Origin: UBA7239 sp035430165
Lineage (GTDB): Bacteria; Pseudomonadota; Gammaproteobacteria; Pseudomonadales; UBA7239
DNA: 64,000 nucleotides
Reading direction: 5' to 3'
NCBI GenBank assembly: GCA_035430165.1
Contig: DAOMGE010000007.1
Coordinates: forward strand, 1 to 64,000
Shown: in pieces, positions 9,532 through 19,233 of the stretch
Position numbering within the stretch: the stretch's first letter is position 1
Layout: each line of letters opens with the position of its first letter
Made by a program: the position numbers and the translations under genes
The notes under the pieces: model-generated
Database searches by the model: none
What the model saw: only the letters and a program-made list of their open reading frames with translations
What the model was told of the DNA's origin: nothing

Positions 9532-10320
9532 GATTATCAGATTGCTGCAAGCTACACCGACATCTGTGCACTGGATGACAATGGCGTGCAATGCTGGGGG
9601 CAAGGCGCTTATTACGGCCTGCACGATGTACCTGCACTAGTGCATCCGCGCCAGATCGGCTCAAGTGTTTTTGCCAACCATGCCTGCGCACTGGATGACA
9701 ACGGTGTGCATTGTTGGGGCTACAACGACCAGGGGCAGACCAACGTACCGGCACTTGTGAATCCTGTGCAAATCAGCGTGGGCGCCTTGGTGTCCTGTGC
9801 GCTGGATACCAACGGGGTGCATTGCTGGGGAGAAAGCGCGTATGGCCAACTCGACATACCGACACTGGTTCATCCGAGACAGGTGGCATCAGGCTCGTAT
9901 CACACCTGCGCACTCGACGAAAACGGGGTGCAATGCTGGGGTTTCAACGGTTATGGCCAGACCGATGTTCCCGCATTGGTGAACCCGGTGCAGGTCAGTG
10001 CCGGCGATGCACACACCTGCGCGCTGGATGACAACGGCGTCCACTGCTGGGGTTACAACGGTTATGGCGAGACCGATGTGCCGATGCTAGTGAATCCGGG
10101 ACAGGTTATCGCAGGCGGATATCACAGTTGCGCGATTGATGACACCGGCGTGCACTGCTGGGGGGGAGACTGGAACGGCCAGTCTTTAGCAGTGCCTGCG
10201 TTGGTGAATCCGGCGGCGCTGGCGCTGGCTTACGATTACAGCTGCGTACTGGACGATCACGGCTTGCATTGCTGGGGTACCGATTACGGCCAGATCATGG
10301 GCGCACCTGTACTGGCAATC
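9532..10320 (+). repeat. RCC1-like repeat array 4 (seven units)
   Basis: Seven units from DYQIAAS to VLAINPDGDG, after the hinge DTLPDAWELSHSRNPL. Unit 1 has a short insertion near CWGQGAYYG and unit 7 is slightly shortened; all keep C-x8-CWG. Confidence 0.85.
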
Positions 10321-11340
10321 AACCCCGACGGCGACGGCCTCGATGGCGCTGCGGATAACTGCCTGCTGACTGCCAACATCGACCAGCTGGACACCGATAG
10401 AGACGGACTGGGTGATGCCTGCGACAGCACGCCTTACGGCGATGTGGACTTCGATGGTGTGGGCGATATGGATGACAACTGTCCGACCATCCCGAATGCC
10501 AGCCAGCTGGATACCGATAACGACGGCAATGGCGACGTCTGCGACGTGAATCAGGGCGGCGTTGAATCCGTCATGGTTCCAGGACAAAAAATTTATGCCA
10601 CCGGGGGCGATGTCATCGTAAAAGTTATGCCCGCCTCTGCAGGTTACACCAGCGAGTTATATTTAAGCTCACCTCTACCCGGGCGTTTTATTGCCACCAA
10701 CCGTGATGCTGGAACCATCGTCAATCTGGGCAAATTCGCAACCGGACAGGAACTGGTTTTCAGTATTTACGTGCGCGACACGCAAAAAACCTATTACACC
10801 GGCCCGGCAGATCGCAACACAGACAATCAACTGCACGCGGCTGCTAACTTGCCCGATTTTGGCCCGGCAACGGTTGGCTTTGAAGATCTCGAAGGCGGCG
10901 GCGACCAGGACTTCAATGACAACACATTCCGCTTTCTGGGTTTGTCTGTATTGATCGATACTGACAGTGACGGCATCGATAATTTTTACGATCAGGATGA
11001 TGACAACGATGGTTATCTGGATGTGAATGATGCATTCCCACTGGATGTAAACGAATTTGTCGACACGGACGGTGACAAGATTGGCAACAATGCCGATACC
11101 GATGACGATAACGACGGCGTGCCGGATGCAAACGATGCGTTTCCACTGAATGCAAATGAAACTACCGACACCGATGGCGATGGCATCGGCAACAATGCCG
11201 ATACGGATGACGATGGCGATACCATTACAGATGGAACCGATAACTGCCCGGCTATTTACAACTTCGAACAACTGGATGCCGATCACGATGGCACCGGCGA
11301 CGCGTGCGATCCAACACCGAACGGCGTGCTGGATGGCACA

Positions 11341-12405
11341 CTGGACACTGCATTTAATCCAGGCAGTGGTGTCGGCGGTATTGCGGTGTACAGCAGCGCG
11401 ATTCAATCAGACGGCAAAGTTGTCATTGCCGGTGATTTTACGTCTGTCGATGGCGTGGCGCGCAATGCAATAGCACGACTCAATAATGATGGATCGCTGG
11501 ATAACAGTTTCAATCCGGGCACTGGTGTGAATGGCTTTGTTCTTTCCGCTGCCTGGCAGGCGGACGGCAAGATCATCATCGGTGGCAACTTTACTGCGGT
11601 GAACGGCGTGGCACGCAACAGCATTGCCCGCCTCAACAGTAACGGTTCACTGGATAACAGTTTCAATCCCGGATCCGGCGCCAACAATTATGTGTATGCC
11701 GTAGCGATCCAGACCGATGGCAAAATTATTCTTGGCGGCAACTTCAATACCATCAACGGCACAAGCATCAATCGCATTGCAAGACTCAACAACGATGGAT
11801 CACTGGATACAACTTTTAATCCAGGCACAGGCGCCAACAACTGGGTGAAAAGCGTAGCCATACAGCCGGATGGAAAAATCATCATCGGCGGTGCATTTAC
11901 GTTTGTGAACGATGTCGCGCATTACTCGACAGCGCGCCTTAACAGCAACGGCTCCCTTGATGCCTCATTCATCCAGAGTAGTGCAAACAATTATGTCTGG
12001 ACAATGGCCTTACAAACCGATGGCAAAATCGTGATCGGCGGGTTATTCACCTCCGTTTACGGACAACCGCGTAACCGTATTGCACGACTCAATAACAATG
12101 GCTCGCTGGATACCTCCTTCAACCCCGGCGCTGGCGCCAGTGACTCCGTGATCATGACTGCCTTACAAGCCGATGGAAAAATATTGCTCAGTGGCAATTT
12201 CTTTCTGGTGAATAACGAAACGCGGAACTATATAGCTCGACTGAACAGCGATGGCTCAGTGGATGCAACTTTTAATCCGGGTACCAGTACAAATGCCCCT
12301 ATTTACAGCATTGCATTGCAACACGATGACAGAGTAATAATCGGCGGCAATTTCACCGGGGTAGACGGACTATCTCGCAACAGAATTGCACGTTTGTTTG
12401 CTGCA
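11341..12405 (+). repeat. delta-60 (DUF5122-like) repeat array, seven units
   Basis: Seven units of about 50 codons with the pattern (A/W)-(I/L)-Q-x-DGK-(I/V)-(I/V/L)-(I/L)-(G/A/S)-G-x-F-x(3)-N-x(4)-N-x-IARLN-x-(D/N)-GS-(L/V)-D-x-x-FNPG. Delta-60 repeats are predicted beta-propeller units found mainly in large bacterial surface proteins. Confidence 0.85.
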
Positions 12406-13384
12406 TCGGATGTAGACAGTGACGGATTATCAGACTTTATCGATACCGATGATGATAACGACACCGTATTGGATGAAACGGATAACTGCCCCGTAAACAG
12501 CAACACCAATCAGCTGGATGCGGATCACGATGGCTTCGGCGATGCTTGCGATCCTCATACCGATTCCGACGCTGATTCCGTCGTGGATGTGGCTGACAAC
12601 TGTCCACTAGTGGCTAATATCAACCAAATCAATTCAGACAATGACGCACAAGGTGACGCGTGTGATAACGATGACGACAATGACACTGTATTGGATGGCG
12701 CAGACAACTGCCCTCTTCTGGGCAACAGCAATCAACTCGATACTGACAGTGACGGCCTCGGTGATGTATGTGACCCTACGCCAATTGGTGTTGATACAGA
12801 CGGTGATGGCGTCGGGGATGCGCACGATGCATTCCCCACCAATCCGTGCGCTACAACCGATACCGATGCTGATGGCAAACCTGACAGTCTTTTGACGTGC
12901 CAACCCGAGCAATTACAACTTGCAGCAGATTCTTTTGAAACCGGTAATTTGGCGGCCCTGTCATGGACAACCGGCGGCAATGCAGGCTGGTCTGTACAAT
13001 CTTCAGAGAAAAAAGACGGCGTGTTTTCTGCCAGAACCGGTGCACTCCCTGCAGGAACCCAGAAATCGTGGCTGCAACTGAATTACACATCATCAACCGC
13101 AGGGAAAATTTCGTTCTGGGTTTACTTCAAGCCAGCTATTTTGAGCCAGAGTAAAATCAATTTTTATCTCGATGGCATCAACAAAAACATAACCGGCACA
13201 TATGCATCGTGGAAACAATTTACCATCGATGTCAGCGCTGGCAGTCACGCATACAAATGGGAGTACGCAAAAAACAACAACAGCATAAGTTCTTCGGTTG
13301 AATATGCACTGCTAGACAGCGTAAGGGTAACGGGGATTTCACTTGCTCCGACACTGACACAAGATAATTGTCCACTGATTGCCA

Positions 13385-13397
13385 ATCCAGACCGATA
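13385..13397 (+). other. frameshift point in copy 2 (probable 5-bp deletion)
   Basis: The coding frame reads NPD then RYRQ-stop. Inserting five bases (AGACC, a second copy of the pentamer already present) would give NPDQTDTDSDG, the exact TSP3 consensus used elsewhere in both paralogues, and would join the downstream frame that ends at 13567. Loss of one copy of a tandem AGACC pentamer by slippage, or a sequencing or assembly error, explains it. Confidence 0.75.
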
Positions 13398-13566
13398 CCG
13401 ACAGTGACGGCAAAGGCAATGTGTGCGATCTCGACATGGATGGCGATGGCATCAGCAATTACATCGACGCTGATCCATTGAACGCCGCTATTCATAGCGA
13501 AACATCCCTGCCGCTGAATGGCGCGTTTCGTGGTTCGTCGTTGAAAGAATCGGTCAAATTGCAATA

Positions 13567-14517
13567 GTGAATTCAACGCTCCCCGCCGCCATTTTCCTGA
13601 TGGGCCCCACCGCGTCCGGTAAAACGGATCTGGCGGTGGCGCTGACGGAACACCTGCCCTGCGACATCATCAGCGTGGATTCGGCGCTGGTATATCGCGG
13701 CATGGACATCGGCACCGCCAAACCGGATGCCGCAACACTTACACGCGCACCACACCGGCTCATCAGTTTTCTCGATCCTTCCGAACCCTACTCCGCTGCG
13801 CAATTTCGGCTGGATGCGATGCGCGAAATGGCCGACATCACGGCTCGCGGCCGTATCCCGTTGCTGGTGGGCGGCACCATGCTGTACTTCAAGGTATTGC
13901 TGGAAGGCATTGCCGATTTGCCGCCGGCAGATCCTGCCATTCGCGCTGAACTGAGCGCCGATGCCGAACGACTGGGTTGGCCGGCGCTGCACGCACAGCT
14001 GGCGGCTGTTGACCCGGAAACCGCTGCGCGTCTGCATCCGAACCATTCGCAGCGTATCTTGCGGGCACTGGAAGTCTACCGGCAGACCGGCACATCGCTG
14101 TCCACGCTACAGAAACAGCAGCAATCCGAGCCGCTGCCCTGGCAGGTCACGCAGCTGGCCCTGATGCCGGTGGATCGCGAGGCGCTGAACCGGCGTATCG
14201 AACAGCGTTTTGACAAAATGCTGGCCAGCGGGTTTGTCGATGAAGTGCGCGCGCTTCATGCTCGCGGGGATCTGCATAGCGACCTGCCAGCCATCCGCAG
14301 CGTTGGCTACCGGCAGGCGTGGGACTATCTCGACGGCAAGCTGGACGAGACAGGATTGCGGGACACCGGCATTGCCGCCACCCGCCAACTGGCCAAACGC
14401 CAATTGACCTGGCTGCGCAGTTGGCCCGGTCTGCGCACAATTCCCGTCGCGGAACCTTTTGACATCAAAAAAGTCACAGCAACAGCCTTGAAAAGGCTGG
14501 TCGACGGCGGCATATAG
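13567..14517 (+). CDS. miaA: tRNA dimethylallyltransferase
   Basis: Transfers the dimethylallyl group to A37 of tRNAs that read codons beginning with U. 316 residues. Seen: the P-loop FLMGPTASGKTDLA (11-24), DSALVYRGMDIGTAKP, the DPSEPYSAAQF segment, GGTMLYFK, and the tRNA-binding part HPNHSQRILRALEVY and GYRQAWDYL. The GTG at 13567 gives the family N-terminus. It overlaps by one base the TAG that ends the restored frame of the giant gene upstream, so translation may be coupled. In most gammaproteobacteria mutL precedes miaA; here it does not. hfq follows after a probable terminator. Confidence 0.96.
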   Translation: MNSTLPAAIFLMGPTASGKTDLAVALTEHLPCDIISVDSALVYRGMDIGTAKPDAATLTRAPHRLISFLDPSEPYSAAQFRLDAMREMADITARGRIPLLVGGTMLYFKVLLEGIADLPPADPAIRAELSADAERLGWPALHAQLAAVDPETAARLHPNHSQRILRALEVYRQTGTSLSTLQKQQQSEPLPWQVTQLALMPVDREALNRRIEQRFDKMLASGFVDEVRALHARGDLHSDLPAIRSVGYRQAWDYLDGKLDETGLRDTGIAATRQLAKRQLTWLRSWPGLRTIPVAEPFDIKKVTATALKRLVDGGI

Positions 14518-14660
14518 GGGTTACAGGCAATAAGACCGGAAATTCCCGCGGTAATTAGCAAGTTTTCAGGGTTTTCCGTACTGTACCATTCCGAACTTCG
14601 TGCTATACATGCTCACAGGTTTGCCGTACGGTTTTCTGGCTTCTGGCACAACCTGAATTT

Positions 14661-14685
14661 CCGCCCAAGGCGGCTTTTTATTTTT
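14661..14685 (+). terminator. rho-independent terminator after miaA
   Basis: CCGCC-CAA-GGCGG hairpin at 14661-14673, followed by CTTTTTATTTTT. It lies 143 bases past miaA and 80 bases before hfq, so hfq probably has its own promoter in the AT-rich stretch 14690-14755, where I see no convincing -35/-10 pair. Confidence 0.65.
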
Positions 14686-14765
14686 GTTACGTTTGTATTT
14701 TTATTTTCTAACTTTTTAAAACTTTACTCACTCTCAATCTTTACTCACACATTAAGGAGACTTTT

Positions 14766-15095
14766 ATGTCCAGAGGGCAAAGCTTACAAGACCCTTACTT
14801 GAACGTTCTGCGCAAAGAGCGCGTTCCTGTATCGATCTACCTCGTAAACGGCATCAAGCTGCAAGGCCAGATTGATTCTTTTGACCAGTTTGTGGTGCTA
14901 CTGAAGAACACGGTCAGCCAGATGGTCTACAAACATGCCATTTCTACCGTAGTCCCTTCTCGCCCCGTGCGCTTACCCATGATGAACCCGGCTGCCCCCG
15001 CTGGTGCTGCTGCCGTACCCGGCAACCACGAAGGCAACTACAACAAGGGTAGCTTTGACGATGACGATGACGGCTACCACGACCTGGGCAGCTGA
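14766..15095 (+). CDS. hfq: RNA chaperone Hfq
   Basis: Hexameric Sm-like RNA chaperone that pairs small RNAs with mRNAs. 109 residues with ATG 7 bases after AAGGAG. Sm1 motif LVNGIKLQGQIDSFDQFVVLL and Sm2 motif YKHAISTVVPSRPV are intact, preceded by the N-terminal arginine-containing segment SLQDPYLNVLRKERVPVSIY. The C-terminal tail is Ala/Pro-rich then strongly acidic (SFDDDDDGYHDLGS), which fits the autoinhibitory acidic tip known for E. coli Hfq. Followed 40 bases later by hflX. Confidence 0.97.
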   Translation: MSRGQSLQDPYLNVLRKERVPVSIYLVNGIKLQGQIDSFDQFVVLLKNTVSQMVYKHAISTVVPSRPVRLPMMNPAAPAGAAAVPGNHEGNYNKGSFDDDDDGYHDLGS

Positions 15096-15135
15096 TGCCC
15101 GGGTCCGTCTTCCGCATCTGATGAGATATTGACTG

Positions 15136-16431
15136 TTGTTTTTTGATAGGCCCGAATCCGGTGAACTGGCGGTGCTGGTTCACCTGGATCTACACCGTCC
15201 CCACACCCGAGACGATTTGCGCGAGTTTGAAGAGCTTGTGCTTTCTGCTGGCGGCGATCCTGTATCGATGATTATCGGCTCGCGCGTTTCCCCGAGTGCC
15301 CGCTATTTTGTTGGCAAAGGCAAGCTGGAAGAAATCCAGGCGGCTGTACGCGAACACAATGCGGAAATTGTGATTTTTGACCATGAACTATCGCCCAGCC
15401 AGGAACGCAATCTTGAAAAATTCCTGGAATGCCGTGTACTCGACCGCACCGGCCTGATCCTCGATATTTTTGCCCAGCGCGCCCGCACCCACGAAGGAAA
15501 ACTGCAGGTTGAGCTGGCGCAGTTAAAACACATGTCCACCCGGCTCGTTCGCGGCTGGACGCACCTTGAGCGCCAGAAAGGCGGTATAGGGATGCGCGGC
15601 CCGGGTGAAACCCAGCTGGAAACCGACCGCCGCCTGTTGCGGGTGCGCATCAAGTCTATCCTCGCCAAGCTCGAGAAAGTGCGCAGCCAGCGCGAGCAGG
15701 GTCGTCGCGGTCGCTCGCGCAGTGCTACACCCACGGTGTCGCTGGTCGGCTATACCAACGCGGGCAAATCGACCCTGTTCAATGCACTGACGCAGGCAGG
15801 CGTCTACGCTGCCAACCAGCTGTTCGCCACGCTTGACCCCACCATGCGCCGGCTCGAACTGCCGGACACGGGCCCCATCGTGCTGGCCGATACCGTAGGC
15901 TTTATCCGTCACCTGCCGCACCAGCTGGTCGAGGCTTTCCGCAGCACACTGGAGGAAGCCGCCAATGCCGATTTCCTGTTGCACGTGGTCGATGCCGCCA
16001 GCGACGAGCGTAGCGACCAGATTTTCCAGGTGGAGGAAGTCCTGACTGAAATCGGTGCCGCCGAAGTACCTAGACTGGAAGTGTTCAACAAGATCGACTT
16101 GCTGGACATGCCACCGCGTATCGAACGCGACGAGCAAGGTCGCGCCATCCGCGTCTGGATGTCGGCGCAAACCGGCGCGGGCCTGGACCTGTTGCGGCAG
16201 GCGCTCGATGAACATCTGGCCACGGAACAATTTTGCGGCCAGCTACTGCTGAAACCTTCGCAAGCCCGCCTGCGCGCCAGGTTATTTGCCCTGCATGCGA
16301 TTACCGGCGAACACTTTGACAATGACGGCAACCAGCATATCCGTGTGCGGATGGCACAAAAAGACTGGCACCGCCTGCTGGCCAGTGAGCAGATGCTGGC
16401 AGAAGACCTGCTAGAATCCGCTCCCGATTGA
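15136..16431 (+). CDS. hflX: ribosome-associated GTPase HflX
   Basis: Ribosome-splitting GTPase of the TRAFAC class that acts on stalled 50S and 70S particles. 431 residues. N-terminal HflX domain with GSRVSPSARYFVGKGK and the ATP-binding-like region; the linker RGWTHLERQKGGIGMRGPGETQLETDRR; G domain with G1 VGYTNAGKSTLFN, G3 DTVGFIRHLP and G4 NKIDLL. The start is TTG (15136), giving MFFDRPESGE, the normal HflX N-terminus; the ribosome binding site is weak. It sits between hfq and hflK as in E. coli. Confidence 0.96.
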   Translation: MFFDRPESGELAVLVHLDLHRPHTRDDLREFEELVLSAGGDPVSMIIGSRVSPSARYFVGKGKLEEIQAAVREHNAEIVIFDHELSPSQERNLEKFLECRVLDRTGLILDIFAQRARTHEGKLQVELAQLKHMSTRLVRGWTHLERQKGGIGMRGPGETQLETDRRLLRVRIKSILAKLEKVRSQREQGRRGRSRSATPTVSLVGYTNAGKSTLFNALTQAGVYAANQLFATLDPTMRRLELPDTGPIVLADTVGFIRHLPHQLVEAFRSTLEEAANADFLLHVVDAASDERSDQIFQVEEVLTEIGAAEVPRLEVFNKIDLLDMPPRIERDEQGRAIRVWMSAQTGAGLDLLRQALDEHLATEQFCGQLLLKPSQARLRARLFALHAITGEHFDNDGNQHIRVRMAQKDWHRLLASEQMLAEDLLESAPD

Positions 16432-16499
16432 TTGACCCGCACCAACTGACCTGCATTGACTGACCCAACCGTACGCAAGATCCGTTACTGGAGAATCTG

Positions 16500-17690
16500 A
16501 TGGCCTGGAATGAGCCCGGCAACAATGGCAACAAGGGCGGCAACCCCTGGGGCGGCCCCCCGCGCGGCAACAAGAACGACATGCAGGATGTGCTCGACAA
16601 GCTCACCGGTATGTTCGGCAGCGGCAGCAACGATGAAGTGCCGACCGCCAAACTCGCTGCACTGGTGATTGGCGGCCTGCTTACACTGTGGGCTACGCTG
16701 GGCATTTACCAGCTCGATGAACAGAAACGTGCCGTGGTATTGCGACTGGGTGCGTTCAAGGAAATCGTCGGGCCGGGCGTACACTGGAACCCGCCTTTTA
16801 TCGACACAGTTATCAAAGAAAACGTGACGCAACAGCGCTCTTACACCGCACAAGGCGTGATGCTGACGGAAGACATCAACATCGTCGATGTGAAATTGTC
16901 TGTGCAATACAATATCGGCGACCTGAAAAAATTCGCGCTGGGCATGCGTGATCCGGAAAAAGCGCTGAATGAAGCTACTGACAGCGCCTTGCGCCATGCC
17001 GTCGGCAGCTCGAAAATGGACGACGTGCTGACCACTGGCCTGGACAAAATTGCTGTCGATGTCCGCACCCGTTTGCAACAATACCTCGACACCTACCAGA
17101 GCGGCATTGTCGTCACTGCCATCAACCTGGAAAAGCCGCAACCTCCCTCCGCCGTGCAAGCCGCGTTTGATGACGTGATCAAGGCGCGCGAAGACGAACA
17201 GCGCGTGCAGAATGAAGCACACACCTACGCGAACGGAATCATTCCCGAAGCGCGCGGACTGGCCAAACGCGTGAATCAGGAAGCACTCGCCTATCGCGAT
17301 CGGGTGGTCGCGCGCGCGCAAGGTGAAACCACACGCTTTGAAGCCCTGCTGCCGGAATACCACAAGGCGCCGGAAGTCACACGGCAGCGCCTGTATCTCG
17401 AAACGATTGAACAGGTGATGGCCAATAACAACAAGGTACTGGTGGATGTCGATCACGGCAGCAACATGATTTACCTGCCGCTGGACAAACTTACCGGCAA
17501 ATCCGCAGACAACAGCAACACCGCTGCCCCGACCAGCACTTCAGGCGCCTCATTGAGTGCAAACGGCAACGCCACACTCAGCCAGGCCGACATGGAAAAC
17601 CTGAGCGCCAAAATTGAAAGCAAGGTGCGTGAAGACCTGCAAAGCAAAACCCGTTCCGAATCCGGACGTCGCCGGGAGAATCGCCAATGA
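16500..17690 (+). CDS. hflK: FtsH protease modulator HflK
   Basis: SPFH (stomatin/prohibitin) protein that with HflC forms the cage around the membrane protease FtsH. 396 residues: a Gly/Asn/Pro-rich cytoplasmic N-terminus (1-45), one membrane helix (about 51-70), the SPFH domain (DEQKRAVVLRLGAFKEIVGPGVHW onward), and a helical region with KAREDEQRVQNEA. The C-terminus ends with a Ser/Thr-rich linker and a charged tail. GGAGA precedes the ATG. The stop overlaps the hflC start (ATGA), typical of hflKC. Confidence 0.95.
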   Translation: MAWNEPGNNGNKGGNPWGGPPRGNKNDMQDVLDKLTGMFGSGSNDEVPTAKLAALVIGGLLTLWATLGIYQLDEQKRAVVLRLGAFKEIVGPGVHWNPPFIDTVIKENVTQQRSYTAQGVMLTEDINIVDVKLSVQYNIGDLKKFALGMRDPEKALNEATDSALRHAVGSSKMDDVLTTGLDKIAVDVRTRLQQYLDTYQSGIVVTAINLEKPQPPSAVQAAFDDVIKAREDEQRVQNEAHTYANGIIPEARGLAKRVNQEALAYRDRVVARAQGETTRFEALLPEYHKAPEVTRQRLYLETIEQVMANNNKVLVDVDHGSNMIYLPLDKLTGKSADNSNTAAPTSTSGASLSANGNATLSQADMENLSAKIESKVREDLQSKTRSESGRRRENRQ

Positions 17691-18562
17691 ACCGCCTGGG
17701 TAATCTCTTCCTCGTTGTTATTGTCTCCTTGTGGTCAGTGGGACAGTTTGTTTTTGTTGTGAATGAATTTGAAAAAGTGGTGTTGCTCGAATTCGGAAAA
17801 ATGGTGCAGAGCAATATCGCACCCGGCATCCATTTCAAGTGGCCCTTTATCGATCAGGCACGACGTTTTGACAGCCGTATCCTCACGCTGGAAACACGTC
17901 CGGAACGCTATCCGACCGTTGAAAAAAAATCCGTCATTGTCGATCTGTACGCCCACTGGCGCATCACCGATGTCGCACGTTACTACACTGCCACCGGCGG
18001 CGATGAAACTCGCGCAGAAATGCTGATTTCACAGCGTATCAATTCCGGCTTGCGCGACCAGTTCGGTGTGCGCACCCTGCAGGAAGTGGTATCCGGCGAG
18101 CGCGACAAGCTAATGGTGGACATGCGCGATAAACTTTCCGCCAGCACGCGCGAGGAACTCGGCATTGAAATGATCGATGTCCGCGTCAAGCGCATCGACC
18201 TGCCCGACGAAGTCAGCAGCACCGTCTACGAGCGCATGAATTCCGAGCGGGCACAGGAAGCGCGTAAACACCGCTCCGAAGGTGTCGAGATTGCTGAAGG
18301 CATCCGCGCAGATGCCGATCGCCAACGCATCATCATTGAGGCGGAAGCCTATCGCGATGCAGAAAAATTGCGCGGCATGGGCGATGCCGAAGCCTCTGCC
18401 ATTTATACTGCAGCACTGAGCAAGGATCCCGAGTTCTATGCATTCACTCGCAGCCTGCAGGCCTACAAGACCAGCCTGTCTGGCAAGGGCGACCTGCTGG
18501 TACTCGATCCCGGCAGTGAATTTTTCCACTACCTGAAAAACAGCAATGGCAAAAATAAATAA
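17687..18562 (+). CDS. hflC: FtsH protease modulator HflC
   Basis: Partner of HflK in the HflKC-FtsH complex. 291 residues with an N-terminal membrane anchor (about 4-24, LFLVVIVSLWSVGQFVFVV), then the SPFH domain (EFEKVVLLEFGKMVQSNIAPGIHFKWPFIDQ), and the family segment RINSGLRDQFGVRTLQEVVSGERD. The C-terminal part (DPEFYAFTRSLQAYKTSL) is typical. Its last codons overlap the start of the next gene by 17 bases. Confidence 0.95.
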   Translation: MNRLGNLFLVVIVSLWSVGQFVFVVNEFEKVVLLEFGKMVQSNIAPGIHFKWPFIDQARRFDSRILTLETRPERYPTVEKKSVIVDLYAHWRITDVARYYTATGGDETRAEMLISQRINSGLRDQFGVRTLQEVVSGERDKLMVDMRDKLSASTREELGIEMIDVRVKRIDLPDEVSSTVYERMNSERAQEARKHRSEGVEIAEGIRADADRQRIIIEAEAYRDAEKLRGMGDAEASAIYTAALSKDPEFYAFTRSLQAYKTSLSGKGDLLVLDPGSEFFHYLKNSNGKNK

Positions 18563-19217
18563 CGCGATCTCGACTGCCAGTAGCGCGCTGGCCAGCATTT
18601 TCCTTGCTGTTTACAGTGCCGGCACAGCAGCGATGCCTGATGTGCAGGTCAACGGCCTGCTGCCGAACCAGGCCGTTGTGACCATCAATGGCCAGCAGCA
18701 CATCCTGAAATCCGGCAAGACCAGTCCGGAAGGTGTGACGCTGATGGCATCCGACAGCAAACAGGCCACGTTTTCCTGGCAGGGCCAGGAATTCAATCGC
18801 ACGCTGAACAAGGACATCACCAGCAATTTCACCCCGAAAGCAGCCAGAAGCGAAGTGCGTATCGAGCGCGGCGAGCAAAATCACTTTTTTACGCCCGGCA
18901 TGATCAACGGCCGGCAAGTGCATTTCATGATCGATACCGGCGCCACATCAGTCGCCATGGATATGCATGAGGCGGACAGGCTCGGCATTGACTGGCGCAA
19001 CGGCAAGCGCTTCCTGGCTTCAACCGCCGGCGGTGCAACACCCAGCTATTCTGTAGTCCTTAAATCGGTCACGGTTGGCGACATCACCATCAATAACGTG
19101 GAAGGCTCCGTGATCGTCGCCAATATGGGATCCGAAATCCTGCTCGGCATGACCTTCCTGCAACAGACAGAAATGCGCGAAGACAATAACGCACTCGTCC
19201 TGACCAAGAAGTACTAG
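18546..19217 (+). CDS. retropepsin-like aspartic protease, exported
   Basis: 223 residues with a likely signal peptide or anchor (about 13-29, ALASIFLAVYSAGTAA). The C-terminal half is a clan AA single-domain aspartic protease of the type named TIGR02281: catalytic D-T-G at 130-132 in FMIDTGATSVAM, and the closing segment MGSEILLGMTFLQQTEM. Enzymes of this fold act as dimers; the substrate here is unknown. The ATG lies inside the 3' end of hflC (17-base overlap) without a clear ribosome binding site, which suggests translation coupled to hflC. In E. coli, hflC is followed by other genes, so this link to the FtsH-modulator operon is of interest. Confidence 0.85.
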   Translation: MAKINNAISTASSALASIFLAVYSAGTAAMPDVQVNGLLPNQAVVTINGQQHILKSGKTSPEGVTLMASDSKQATFSWQGQEFNRTLNKDITSNFTPKAARSEVRIERGEQNHFFTPGMINGRQVHFMIDTGATSVAMDMHEADRLGIDWRNGKRFLASTAGGATPSYSVVLKSVTVGDITINNVEGSVIVANMGSEILLGMTFLQQTEMREDNNALVLTKKY

Positions 19218-19233
19218 TACCGAGGGGTTTCCT

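Larger units (their letters stand above)
7615..13567 (+). pseudogene. secreted RCC1 / TSP3 / DUF4114 / delta-60 giant protein, copy 2, frameshifted near the 3' end
   Basis: Paralogue of the preceding gene, ATG with AAGGGA upstream. Translation runs 1930 residues and stops at 13407. Order: signal peptide (1-25, AHA-S); hinge; seven RCC1-like repeats (51-310); TSP3 repeats; second hinge and seven RCC1-like repeats (640-902); a DUF4114 domain (about 986-1112, signature GFEDLEGGGDQDFND); TSP3; seven delta-60 repeats (about 1243-1597, ...Q-x-DGK-(I/V)-x-(I/L)-x-G-x-F...); TSP3; a beta-sandwich-like domain (1763-1909). At 13388-13393 the frame breaks inside a TSP3 unit. The next frame continues it as QTDTDSDGKGNVCD and ends at 13567 with LNGAFRGSSLKESVKLQ, matching the tail of copy 1. 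Most of the protein would still be made, so this may be a truncated functional form or an assembly error. Confidence 0.82.

Noticed and set aside
16485..17456. 323-codon minus-strand open frame
   Set aside because: Antisense to hflK, a clear conserved gene.
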